Made by a program: the position numbers and the translations under genes. Below, one piece after another: positions 43,289 to 54,525 of a DNA stretch of 64,000 nt. The stretch comes from JABABV01 sp965222855 (lineage in GTDB: Bacteria; Bacillota_I; Bacilli_A; Mycoplasmatales; JABABV01). Position 1 is the stretch's first letter. Every line of letters starts with the position of its first letter. The stretch covers positions 128,093 through 192,092 of the forward strand of contig CBDCUL010000011.1 in the NCBI GenBank assembly GCA_965222855.1. The letters are read 5' to 3'. The notes beneath the pieces were generated by a model that was given only the letters and a program-made list of their open reading frames with translations, searched no databases and was not told where the DNA came from.

Positions 43289-43491
43289 ACTCGCCTTTTT
43301 TTTGCTTATTGCCATTATATTATATACAAATTTTGACAAAATATAAAGGAAAAATTTATAAATATTTATAAAGCGATATAATTTGTTGTATAATCTCTTA
43401 TATAAATAGGTGTTTTAAAGTTAAAAACTTTTATATTTTTTTAATATAAAAATTGAGTTAAAAAACGAATAAAGGAAGCAGAGGCATAAAG

Positions 43492-44967
43492 ATGCAAGGA
43501 ATTGAAATAAATAAAAAGCATAAATATAACTTAGGTTCAGCTTTTGCTTTAGTAGTCGGTAATGTAGTTGGTGCTGGAATATTTGTTAAAAATAAAGGAA
43601 TTATTCATAATACTGGTTCAGTCTGATTGACAGCAGGCACTTGATTAATTGGTGGAATTATCATTATTTCAATGGCGCTAGCGTTAATTGAAATAATTTC
43701 AACTAACAAAAGTAGCAACAACGGTGGTGTTGTTGCTTGAGGAACAAAATTTATTAATCATCGTTTTGGAAGAACAGTAATGTGGTTTATGTATTGAATT
43801 TATTTACCAATTATGATTATGTCACTATCTTATTATGGTGCTTATTATACACTCCCCATCTTAGCAATTGATGGGTCGCGTGATATGCATGGTAATTTAA
43901 CTAGTCTAGGAACTTGATTGATGTTTGCAATAACAATGTTTTATTTATTACTTTTTGGTTCAGTTAATGCTTTAACTTTCAAACCAGGTAATGTTATGCA
44001 AATGGTTGCGATTATTTTAACATTAATTCCATTAATTATTATTATTATTATTGGTTTGTGTACTAAGAGTGCTGCAAATATTCCGCAAGCACATAAATAC
44101 TTGCACAATAAAGGTGTTTCGGGAATTATTATTTCTCTTCCTTCTGTCTTATTTGCTTTTGATGGATTTTATTATGTAACTAATATTAAAGGTGATTTGA
44201 AAAATCCTCGAAAAAACTTAACATTATCTTTATTATTCGGTCTATTATTCGTTTCATTATTATATATATTAATTTCTATTGCAATTTTTTCTGTTAATTT
44301 AGGTGATAATGCTGGTGATGCAATTCAATTTAGTCATCATAGTTTTAATAGTGTCTTTGGAAAATTTGTTAGTGTCTGTATTGTAATGGGTTCTTTAGGT
44401 GGATTAAACGGTTATATTTTATCTGGTTCGCGAATGGTTCGTCACGGAGCACGTTATAATTTATTACCATTAAAAAAACATTTAATTAAGAGTAATAAAA
44501 TTGATGTTCCACATGGTTCAACTTTTGCAGTAATTGGTATTGCAATTTTATTTACAATCTTTTCATTTTTATTTGGTAGCTTTACTAAAATCGGATCTGA
44601 TAATCCTGATGGTGGTGTTTTTGCTTTTATTAATGATTTATCAAATTGACAAACATTATTAATCTTTATTTTTATTGGAATTATTATTGGTGGCGCGATT
44701 GTTAATCGTTTCACTAAAAAAATTGAAGTTCAAAAAAGAAGATATTTTTTACCAACAGCTTTTATAACCGTTATTTCTTTAGCAGTTATTCTAATTTGAA
44801 ACATCTCTAGTATTATTGGTGGTGCTTTTACTTCGAGTAGCGCGGATACTAAACAGCAAGATATTGTTTTATTAATTATTTTAGCTATCTTCGTAATTGT
44901 GATTGTAATTGGTGCTTATTGAGATAAGATATTTCAAAGGAATCATAAGAAAAAAGAATGAGTTTAA
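43492..44967 (+). CDS. APC-family amino acid permease
   Basis: A 491-aa transporter with 12 or so helices. TM1 has the unwound Gly motif VVGNVVGAGIFVKNKG, TM6 has FAFDGFYYVTNIKGDLKNP. Paralogous to the two permeases at 58251-61345 (shared FAFDGFYYV and LVGLNGY-type LGGLNGYIL). Substrate not deducible. Start at ATG 43492, after GAGG. A TATAAT box at 43389-43394 and an A/T hairpin in the leader precede it. Ends within a terminator. TGA-Trp codons. Confidence 0.92.
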
Positions 44968-44983
44968 AACTCATTCTTTTTTT
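44952..44983. terminator. Terminator between the permease and uvrA
   Basis: Arms 44952-44965 and 44967-44980 pair perfectly (AAAAGAATGAG and CTCATTCTTTT) around one base, with a T run after it on plus and A/T on minus. It contains the permease stop codon and probably serves both convergent genes. Confidence 0.75.
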
Positions 44984-44995
44984 ATGCTAATTATT

Positions 44996-47818
44996 TTAAA
45001 GAAATTTTTTTAAATATTGCCCAGTTAATGATTTAGGATTATTAACTAGTTCTTCAGGGCGGCCAATCGCAACGATTTTACCACCATATTTACCGCCGCC
45101 AACACCTAAGTCGATAATGTGGTCCGCAACTTTAATAATATTTAAATTATGTTCAATTACTAAAACAGTATCACCATTATCAACTAAACGATTTAACACT
45201 AAAATTAATTTAGCAACATCATGACTATGTAGTCCAGTTGTTGGTTCATCTAATAAATAAAGTGTTTTACCAGTTGGTTTTTTTTGTAAATAAGTGGCCA
45301 ACTTGATTCGTTGTGCTTCACCACCTGATAATTTTGTCGCTGATTGACCTAGTTTAATATAATCTAGTCCTACATCAGATAATGTTTGGAGTTTGATTTT
45401 TATTTTAATTCTTTGATCAAAAAATTTCAATGCTTCAGCAACAGTCATATCTAAAACTTCCGCTATATTTTTATTTTGATATCTAATATCTAGCGTTTCT
45501 TTGTTGTAACGTTTCCCTTCACAATCTTCACAAGTGACATAAACGTTAGGTAGAAAATGCATTTCAATTTTTAAAGACCCATCACCACGACAACGATCGC
45601 AACGACCACCATTAACGTTAAATGAGAAGCGCCCTTTTAAATAACCGCGTGTTCTTGATAATAAAGTAGCAGCATAAACATCACGAATATCATCAAAAAC
45701 ACTAGTGTAAGTCGCTGGGTTTGAACGTGGTGTTCGCCCAATTGGATCTTGGGAAATATGAATTACTTTATTAATTAAACTCATATTATCAATTGTTTTA
45801 TGTAATCCGGGCTTAATATGTTTATTACCTAAATAATGACGTAAACTTTTATATAGTATCTCGTTAATTAATGTTGATTTACCTGAACCAGATACTCCCG
45901 TTACAGCAATAAATTGCTGTAACGGAATAACAACATTAAGATTTTTTAAATTATTTTCACGCGCCCCTTTAATAATTAAATTTTTATTAGTATAAGGGCG
46001 GCGTTTAGTTGGGGTTTTAATTTTAATTTTTCCAGATAAATATTGACCCGTAATTGAATTAGGATCATCTGCAACATGTTGTGGTGTGCCTTGACTAACA
46101 ACGCGACCCCCCTCAATTCCAGCTCCAGGACCAATATCAATCAATCAATCTGATTGTCACATTGTATCTTCATCATGCTCAACTACTAGCAATGTATTGC
46201 CTAAATCACGCATTTGTTTTAAACTTTTAATTAGTTTGTCGTTATCGCTTTGATGAAGTCCAATCGATGGTTCATCTAAGACATATAAAACTCCGCTTAA
46301 ATGGGACCCTATTTGGGTCGCTAGGCGAATTCTTTGTGACTCCCCACCAGACAAGGTTGATGCTTTGCGATTAAGTGTTAAATAATCTAGGCCAACGTTG
46401 TTCAAAAAATTTAAGCGATTAATAATTTCTTTAATTATTAATTCGGAAATTTTTTGATGTAGTTCACTTAATTCTAAGCTTAAAATATAATCACTAGCTT
46501 CACTAATACCGAGTTTAGTGAATTCAAAAATGTTTAAAGTTCCCACTTTAACTGATAGTGGATATTGATTTAGACGACTCCCAGCACATGATAAACATTT
46601 AGCTTCACTCATGTAGTTACTATAATAGTCACGCGCTGCGGTTGATGATGTTTCAATATAACGACGCTCAATTACTTTGGCAACGCCTTCAATTACTTTG
46701 TTTAATTCATAAGTATTTTTATTACGTGATTTTAATTGAAAATTAATTACTTTATCCGATCCTTGCATCATAATTTTGCGTTCTTTTTTTGTCATATCTT
46801 TGATTGGTGTATTGGGGTCAATATTATAATAATCTAATAAAACTTTGAATTGTTGTCATTCTAAGTTTTCAGTATTAAGCGTATTCTTATAATAAACAAT
46901 TGCCCCTTGGTTAATTGTTTTATTAAAGTCTGGTATTAGTAATTCCATATCAGCTTCTAAACGCATCCCTAAACCTTTACAAAATTCACAAGCACCGCTT
47001 GGTGAATTAAAAGAAAATAAGCGTGGTTCTAATGGTGGTAATTGGAAATTACATAGTTTACATGAATGGTGACGTGAAAATAAAATATCTTTATTTTCGT
47101 TAACTTTAACAATCAAAAAACCTTTACTGTATTCTAGTCCAACTTCAACACTATCACTAATTCGTGAATAATTTTCATCACTTAAAACAATTCGATCAAC
47201 GACAATTTCAATGTTGTGTTTTTGGTTTTTTTCTAAAAGAATTTCTTCATCTAATAGACGGATTTTATTATCGATGCGGACACGAACAAAACCATCTTGT
47301 CTTAATTGGTTAAATAGTTCGACATGGGTTCCGCGTTTATCACGAATTACTGGTGCTAATATTTGTAATCTATCGCCATTAGTATGGCGATAGATTTTAG
47401 TAATAATTTCTTTAATAGTTTGTGATTTAATTGGCATATGGTGATTTGGACAATATGGGATTCCGATTCTAGCATATAACAAACGCAAATAATCATAAAT
47501 TTCAGTAACTGTTCCTACAGTTGAGCGGGGATTATTAGACGTTGTTTTTTGTTCGATTGAAATAGCCGGTGATAATCCCTCAATACTATCGACTAGTGGC
47601 TTTTCACTACCGCCCAAAAATTGGCGGGCGTAAGCACTTAAAGAGTCGATATAGCGGCGACGACCTTCATTATAAATCGTCTGAAAAGCCAATGATGACT
47701 TTCCTGATCCAGATAGTCCAGTAATTACGACTAATTTATTTTTAGGAATACTAATATCAATGTTTTTTAAATTATTTTCACGAGCTCCTTTAACAATAAT
47801 AAATTTATTATTAATCAT
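44996..47818 (-). CDS. uvrA: Excinuclease ABC subunit A
   Basis: A 940-aa damage sensor of nucleotide excision repair. Two ABC modules: Walker A VITGLSGSGKSSLAF and AVTGVSGSGKSTLIN, signatures LSGGESQRIRLA and LSGGEAQRIKLA, Walker B VLYVLDEPSIGLH and LYLLDEPTTGLH. Zinc fingers CKLCNFQLPP with CEFCKGLG, and CDRCRGDG with CEDCEGKRY, plus CLSCAGSRL. Start ATG 47816-47818 (MINNKFIIVKGAREN) with AGGAGG upstream; upstream in-frame codons are leader. Frame continuous through TGA-Trp codons. Confidence 0.98.
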
Positions 47819-47831
47819 TAAGAGGCCTCCT

Positions 47832-48260
47832 TTATTTAGATATACTTTTATAATATATACTATTATAACCAAATTGTTTAATTGGATGTGCGCTTTGTTC
47901 TATTTTAACATTTTTAATGTTAAACTTTTCACCTTTATTAAAATTCTCAGAAAAATCAACGACTAATACCATTTCATCTTTAGTATTAAAACTATCTTGA
48001 TAAATAATTTTATAATTAGCTGTTGAATGTAGATCTGAATTTGTTAATTTACTACCTGGATTTTCTTTAATAATTCTATTATCTAGTTCTGGTAGTGCTG
48101 CTTTGAAATCGTGGGCAAATGCATTTCATTGTGTTTTATATGAAATTTTATAAAAAATTGCAATTGGTACGATTACTAATGCAGACGTGATTAATACGAA
48201 TGATCCAATGATGGCAAAGATTGGAACTCTTTTTTTGAGTTTGGTTTTATTATTAGTCAT
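47832..48260 (-). CDS. Hypothetical membrane-anchored protein
   Basis: Not recognised. A 142-aa protein with a basic start (MTNNKTKLKKRVPIF), one membrane helix at residues 13-38 (IFAIIGSFVLITSALVIVPI) and an extracytoplasmic domain of about 100 residues. The anchor has no lipobox Cys, so it is not a standard lipoprotein. Two TGA-Trp codons. Preceded by GGGGTG as SD. Thirteen bases upstream of uvrA, so they may be co-transcribed. Confidence 0.7.
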
Positions 48261-48335
48261 TATTATTTCACCCCAGTAATTGTCATTATTTTATATACTC
48301 TAATTATATAAAATAATTAAATAAAACTTAAATAT

Positions 48336-48372
48336 AAAAAAATATTAGGAATTGTTTTCCTAATATTTTTTT
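48336..48372. terminator. Terminator at the distal end of the CRISPR array
   Basis: AAAAAAATATTAGGAA (48336-48351) and its complement (48357-48372) form a 16-bp stem with loop TTGTT and T runs on both strands. It lies right after the trailer end and would stop the pre-crRNA transcript coming from csn2. Confidence 0.75.
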
Positions 48373-48382
48373 ATAATTCGTG

Positions 48383-51300
48383 GTTTTAAATATTTTTGTA
48401 AATATTATATAGGAATAAAACTAATTGGGAATGATACATCATCTTTAGAATGTTTAAGAGTGTATAAATACTAACTAACCCTGGTCTTTTAACTAATAAT
48501 GAAGCGTTTAAGAGTGTATAAATACTGTATAGGAATAAAACCCCCTATATTTATGTAAAACTATTGAAATAGGTTTAAGAGTGTATAAATACTGTATAGG
48601 AATAAAACCGGAATTACATAACAAGCAATTATCGAATGGTTTAAGAGTGTATAAATACTGTATAGGAATAAAACTAACGTTTTAGCGTTATCGGCTATAT
48701 ATAGGTTTAAGAGTGTATAAATACTGTATAGGAATAAAACTACTTTAGTGAAAGTAACTGGTATTAGAATGTTTAAGAGTGTATAAATACTGTATAGGAA
48801 TAAAACATAACATTTGTTTTAGTTTTAAATGCTAATGTTTAAGAGTGTATAAATACTGTATAGGAATAAAACAGTCTTTTCGTTTAAGAAAATCAGTTGC
48901 ATGTTTAAGAGTGTATAAATACTGTATAGGAATAAAACCCTAAAACGTTGTATCACAAATCTTTGGCTGTTTAAGAGTGTATAAATACTGTATAGGAATA
49001 AAACGAGTTCTTCGTTAGTATTTACATATCTTTTGTTTAAGAGTGTATAAATACTGTATAGGAATAAAACGCATTATCATTTCAATTGAATTATAATCAA
49101 GTTTAAGAGTGTATAAATACTGTATAGGAATAAAACCACCGCTTCTAAGTTTTGATTCAATATTAGGTTTAAGAGTGTATAAATACTGTATAGGAATAAA
49201 ACTTACTATTCTTACTTCTCTTTTCACCAAACGTTTAAGAGTGCATAAATACTGTATAGGAATAAAACTTGTCGTTGCTGTTAATTCGTATGCTTATAGT
49301 TTAAGAGTGTATAAATACTGTATAGGAATAAAACAATTTGCGTGTATTTATTGATTCTTGTTAGTTTAAGAGTGTATAAATACTGTATAGGAATAAAACT
49401 TGTAGTTGCTGTTAATTCGTATGCTTATAGTTTAAGAGTGTATAAATACTGTATAGGAATAAAACCACCGCTTCTAAGTTTTGATTCAATATTAGGTTTA
49501 AGAGTGTATAAATACTGTATAGGAATAAAACTTACTATTCTTACTTCTCTTTTCACCAAACGTTTAAGAGTGTATAAATACTGTATAGGAATAAAACTTA
49601 GATATGGATGATCCAAAAATATCTTGTGTTTAAGAGTGTATAAATACTGTATAGGAATAAAACATCACATAATTGTTTATTAATTTGTAAATAGTTTAAG
49701 AGTGTATAAATACTGTATAGGAATAAAACAAGGTTTTCTTTGAGATAATACAAGATTATGTTTAAGAGTGTATAAATACTGTATAGGAATAAAACCCTAA
49801 AACGTTGTATCACAAATCTTTGGCTGTTTAAGAGTGTATAAATACTGTATAGGAATAAAACGATTAAAGATCTAACTCTAACTATAAAAAGTTTAAGAGT
49901 GTATAAATACTGTATAGGAATAAAACGATCTAAACGACGACAAGTTTGATCATATTGTTTAAGAGTGTATAAATACTGTATAGGAATAAAACCGTATTCA
50001 GTTTGAAGTGCTTCAAGTTTCAGTTTAAGAGTGTATAAATACTGTATAGGAATAAAACCGTAATCTACATATTCGTTCTCAGTTATTAGTTTAAGAGTGT
50101 ATAAATACTGTATAGGAATAAAACGAATCCTCATTTATTGACGGAAAAAATAGAGTTTAAGAGTGTATAAATACTGTATAGGAATAAAACTAAACTTACC
50201 ATTACGAAAATCTATCATATGTTTAAGAGTGTATAAATACTGTATAGGAATAAAACAAGATGTAGAGTCGCATATACTAAATATAAGTTTAAGAGTGTAT
50301 AAATACTGTATAGGAATAAAACCTGTAAATAAGATTTTGATTTATTATATACGTTTAAGAGTGTATAAATACTGTATAGGAATAAAACTTAGGAATGTAA
50401 TCGGTATCGTTAACTTTAGTTTAAGAGTGTATAAATACTGTATAGGAATAAAACATAACATCGAAGCTATTATGCTTAACGCTAGTTTAAGAGTGTATAA
50501 ATACTGTATAGGAATAAAACTGCATTCCAGAATGGTATTTATATAAACATGGTTTAAGAGTGTATAAATACTGTATAGGAATAAAACACTGGAATCTTAG
50601 TGATACTCACAGATCCTGTTTAAGAGTGTATAAATACTGTATAGGAATAAAACAATATGATTGCATCATCACAAAATACTGAGGTTTAAGAGTGTATAAA
50701 TACTGTATAGGAATAAAACTTGATTACACAAATATTACTCCAGATTCAAGTTTAAGAGTGTATAAATACTGTATAGGAATAAAACTCAAACGCCACTCAT
50801 TTGAACGATCCGATAGTTTAAGAGTGTATAAATACTGTATAGGAATAAAACAATATGATTGCATCATCACAAAATACTGAGGTTTAAGAGTGTATAAATA
50901 CTGTATAGGAATAAAACTCAAACGCCACTCATTTGAACGATCCGATAGTTTAAGAGTGTATAAATACTGTATAGGAATAAAACAATATGATTGCATCATC
51001 ACAAAATACTGAGGTTTAAGAGTGTATAAATACTGTATAGGAATAAAACGTTCGAAAGCGCTTTGCATATCACTATTATGTTTAAGAGTGTATAAATACT
51101 GTATAGGAATAAAACTGATTACTTTTTTATATGATAACGTTATTTGTTTAAGAGTGTATAAATACTGTATAGGAATAAAACCTCTGATTTTTATACGTTC
51201 CTCTACACTGAGTTTAAGAGTGTATAAATACTGTATAGGAATAAAACTTATAAAGAATACGAAATTATTAAAGAGATGTTTAAGAGTGTATAAATACTGT

Positions 51301-52367
51301 ATAGGAATAAAACCGCCGTGCTGTTCTGTTCAAGCATTTAGTTGTTTAAGAGTGTATAAATACTGTATAGGAATAAAACTATAAGTTATAGTTTTATAAT
51401 CACCTTTAAGTTTAAGAGTGTATAAATACTGTATAGGAATAAAACCCAAGTTTAGTAATAATGAAATTGTTAAAAGTTTAAGAGTGTATAAATACTGTAT
51501 AGGAATAAAACCTTTTATAACTCAACCAGTTTGGTGATTAGTTTAAGAGTGTATAAATACTGTATAGGAATAAAACCCAAGTTTAGTAATAATGAAATTG
51601 TTAAAAGTTTAAGAGTGTATAAATACTGTATAGGAATAAAACCTTTTATAACTCAACCAGTTTGGTGATTAGTTTAAGAGTGTATAAATACTGTATAGGA
51701 ATAAAACATGTTTAAAATTCATGGTAAAATAATTTTTGTTTAAGAGTGTATAAATACTGTATAGGAATAAAACTCTTATTACTTAAACTCGGTAGTTTTT
51801 TCAGTTTAAGAGTGTATAAATACTGTATAGGAATAAAACTCTAACGCAACTCATTTGAACGATCCAATTGTTTAAGAGTGTATAAATACTGTATAGGAAT
51901 AAAACAGTGAGCAGATGTGTCAAGAGTAATTTGATGTTTAAGAGTGTATAAATACTGTATAGGAATAAAACTGACTCTCTAGACATAATTTTCCTTCTTT
52001 TGTTTAAGAGTGTATAAATACTGTATAGGAATAAAACTAATATAGCATACCACAATTCCTTACATTTGTTTAAGAGTGTATAAATACTGTATAGGAATAA
52101 AACTACTATATAAGTAGAAAAAACGGAAACTTAGTTTAAGAGTGTATAAATACTGTATAGGAATAAAACCCGGTTCTAATTGACTGATACGTTCCTCTCG
52201 TTTAAGAGTGTATAAATACTGTATAGGAATAAAACTCAGTAATTACGATAATTTCAACAACGTTAGTTTAAGAGTGTATAAATACTGTATAGGAATAAAA
52301 CCTACTTCTCCTTGGTTTGTTCTTTCTGCTTGTTTAAGAGTGTATAAATACTGTATAGGAATAAAAC
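48383..52367 (-). CRISPR. Type II-A CRISPR array, about 59 intact repeats
   Basis: Repeats of 36 bp (plus strand begins GTTTAAGAGTGTATAAATAC and ends GGAATAAAAC) alternate with 29-31-bp spacers. I counted 59 full copies from 48506 to 52332. Two decayed copies lie at the low end: 48383-48421 (5' half changed) and 48452 (lost its last 15 bp). One repeat (49233) has a single base change. Transcribed on the minus strand: the tracrRNA anti-repeat is complementary to the minus-strand repeat, the leader-end motif is at the 52368 side, and decay is at the other end. Eight spacers or close variants occur more than once. One spacer (49927-49956) matches gltX of this genome. Confidence 0.98.
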
Positions 52368-52374
52368 CTCAAAT
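52368..52374 (-). promoter_or_regulatory. Leader-anchoring sequence ATTTGAG of the array
   Basis: On the minus strand ATTTGAG stands directly before the first repeat. This heptamer is the known leader-anchoring sequence that directs spacer integration by Cas1-Cas2 in streptococcal and enterococcal type II-A systems. Only 9 bp separate it from the csn2 stop codon, so the rest of the leader, including any array promoter, must lie inside csn2. No clear promoter was found there. Confidence 0.8.
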
Positions 52375-52383
52375 GCAAGTTAA

Positions 52384-53196
52384 TTATTTAAATATATCTT
52401 TAACTAAATTATCAAATTTATCTTTAGATGCAATATTAAATGGTGTAATTTGAATTAATCTTGCCATAATTTCATCTCAATCATTATATATTGTGTTTTC
52501 TTCAATGTAATTTAAGAAAACTTCATAATTATTAATCGAGCTAACAAAATCATTTTCTTTATTATTTAATAAAGAAATACTCTCTAATTCAGATATTCCT
52601 TCTACTAATACAAAAGGAATGTTTGTAAATAATAAAATTTTTAATTGATTCTTTTTAACAAATTTTAAAATTTCTTTAATTTCACTTATAGTTAAATAAT
52701 TTTCTGGAAATTCCATAACTATAAGTGTAGTATTGCTAACTGTTTTAATTAGTTCTAATTGTAATAATGCAAAATCAAAAAAATCATTAATATGACTAGT
52801 TGTTGTAAAAATAATATCAATGATTTTTTTAAGGTTATCATTATATAAAAATTCTAACTGAGGTATTTGTGAATTAATATCTTCAGTTTTTTTAATAATG
52901 TTTTCAGTATTAATAATATCGGCAAAGCTATTATTAAAAAAACTATATAAAAATTCTTTAATTAGTTTATTTTTTTTAATATCACCGATATTAAAAAAAT
53001 CATGATTTAATTCAATATATCGAATCATATTATATTTATCATCTAATTTATCATCGTTTAAATAAATACTATGGTTTTTTGAACTACGTAATTGTTTACT
53101 TAGTTCAAAAAACGCTTTTTTATTTAAGGGGCTAACTAAATATTTAAATTCACCATTAAGTTCATAGTAGAAGTTATTGTATTTAAATTTAATCAT
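52384..53196 (-). CDS. csn2: CRISPR-associated protein Csn2
   Basis: A 270-aa protein at the position of csn2. It begins MIKFKYNNFYYELNGEF and has a P-loop-free RecA-like layout with VSNTTLIVMEFPENYLTISE and LLFTNIPFVL, as in Csn2 which forms a DNA-end-sliding ring during spacer uptake. It is longer than short Csn2 (about 220 aa) and belongs to one of the longer variants. Followed by the array with essentially no gap. One TGA-Trp near the C-terminus; the stop at 52384-52386 is TAA. Confidence 0.85.
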
Positions 53197-53201
53197 TAAA
53201 T

Positions 53202-53510
53202 TTAAACCTCCAAATATCTTTTATCATTAGACATTTCTTCTTGAAAATATTTCTTACCTGATAATATTTTCATATTAGTATATTGTTTTTCAGTCAAAAC
53301 TAATAAACGAACATTCCCTTTCATTGGAATATTTCGTGAAACGCGCTTCATTTGTAATCTGGCGTTATTATGGTTTTGACATACTTTAACATAAATTGAA
53401 TATTGAATCATAAAATAACCATTTTTTAATAATCAGTTGCGAAAACGAGCATAATGATGTTTGTCTTGATCTTCTTTTTGCGGTAGATCATAAAATAATA
53501 ATAGTCGCAT
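53202..53510 (-). CDS. cas2: CRISPR-associated endonuclease Cas2
   Basis: A 102-aa Cas2 that bridges two Cas1 dimers in the integration complex. It begins MRLLLFYDLPQKEDQDKHHY with the conserved Asp8, then YARFRNWLLKNGYFMIQYSIY and GNVRLLVLTEKQY. Lies 4 bp after cas1 and 5 bp before csn2. Confidence 0.96.
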
Positions 53511-53514
53511 AATT

Positions 53515-54387
53515 CTATAACTCATCAATATCAATTTCCGTATAGAGTTGTTTATTGATTAAATTATCAATAAACAACTCAATTGCATTATTAATAAAAT
53601 AAAGTTTTTTACCAATCCGCACTTGGCTGTTAAAGTGTTTCACAATTTCTTTCTTGATATCACTATTCAAAACATCATCATCATTTAAATTGTTAATAAT
53701 TCATCAATCAACAAAAGGACGGAACGGTTCCATTAGATCACTTGCGAGAGCATAGTAATTACCTTGTGATTTATGAAAGAATGAAATTCTGGGGTCTAAA
53801 CCTTTTTGAATGATTGTTCGGCAAAAATACGACCTCAAAACAGCATAACCATAATTTAATAAACTATTCACATAATCATTATTGAAACGTTTGAACCCTT
53901 TTTCAAATATTTGATTAAAATATACTTTAGCAGCATGACCTTCACGATTCGTCACATCGCCAGATTTAACGTTTAATATATATTCATCAAACATTCCAAT
54001 TATCACAGGATTAATTTTGATTTTTTTCAAAACCATTTGTTGATTTTTTATTTTGTTTTGGATAATTGATTTTCAAAAACGCAATTTAAATTCTTTGCTT
54101 CATTTTAATTGCGCTTCAAAAATTTTCAGCGTTTTAAAATGACCGTTAAGATTTGTTAGCTGTCCAACTGGAACATGTTTTTCATTACAAAAAATAATAT
54201 TAATATTATATTCAATTGCTTTTGATAATAACCTTCCACTAATTAAGATACGAAAACTATTAATAATTAAAGTATCGATGTCATTTAATGGAATAGTAAA
54301 ACTACCTCTTTCTTCAGTTAGAAAGAGGTTATCCAAATATACTTTAGCACTATATGCTTTTTCTAAATTAATTATTTTTCATCCCAT
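53515..54387 (-). CDS. cas1: CRISPR-associated integrase Cas1
   Basis: A 290-aa Cas1 that integrates new spacers. N-terminal beta domain (GSFTIPLNDIDTLII), then the helical catalytic domain with Glu in REGHAAKVYF, His in ISFFHKSQGN and Asp/Glu in LASDLMEPFRPFVD. The ATG at 54385-54387 is followed by MGWKIINLEK; Trp3 is TGA. No Shine-Dalgarno is present: a TATAAT box ends 6 bp before the ATG, so the mRNA would be leaderless. Heads the cas1-cas2-csn2 unit directly behind the tracrRNA terminator. Confidence 0.96.
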
Positions 54388-54393
54388 ATAATA

Positions 54394-54399
54394 ATTATA
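54394..54399 (-). promoter_or_regulatory. Probable promoter -10 for a leaderless cas1-cas2-csn2 mRNA
   Basis: TATAAT on the minus strand, six bases upstream of the cas1 ATG and just after the T tract of the tracrRNA terminator. A start site 7 bases after it would coincide with the A of the ATG. The -35 region overlaps the T tract and is not recognisable. Confidence 0.5.
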
Positions 54400-54407
54400 G
54401 TATAAAA

Positions 54408-54519
54408 ATAAAAAAATCCCTGACTAAGCAGGGACGTATTTAGGCATAAAGCCTTATTATATCCGAATACAATACTTATACACTCTTGCAAATCAAATTA
54501 TGCATTAATTTAATTTACA
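54408..54519 (-). ncRNA. tracrRNA
   Basis: Minus-strand RNA of about 110 nt. The anti-repeat (about 54490-54456) contains GCAAGAGTGTATAAGTATTG, complementary to the 3' half of the crRNA repeat, then a bulge and a shorter pairing with the repeat 5' end. It is followed by a nexus hairpin (AGGC 54442-54445 with GCCT 54451-54454) and a terminator hairpin TCCCTG/CAGGGA (54417-54422 with 54429-54434) plus seven U. Sits between cas9 and cas1 with its own consensus promoter. Confidence 0.92.
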
Positions 54520-54525
54520 TTTACT

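Noticed and set aside
47819..47872. N-terminal extension of UvrA by 18 codons
   Set aside because: The family begins at MINNKFIIVKGAREN, which has AGGAGG directly upstream; the extension runs through that SD.
49862..49890. Neighbouring spacer whose translation (FIVRVRSLI) resembles GltX FVIRVKSPD
   Set aside because: Only about 17 of 29 bases align to gltX at the best register; in A/T-rich DNA this is near chance, unlike the adjacent 30/30 match.
48506..52367. Apparent ORFs on both strands encoding repeated VYKYCIGIK or FIPIQYLYTLK units
   Set aside because: These are translations of the CRISPR repeat, which has no stop in some frames; the alternating variable parts are spacers. No RBS or protein family.
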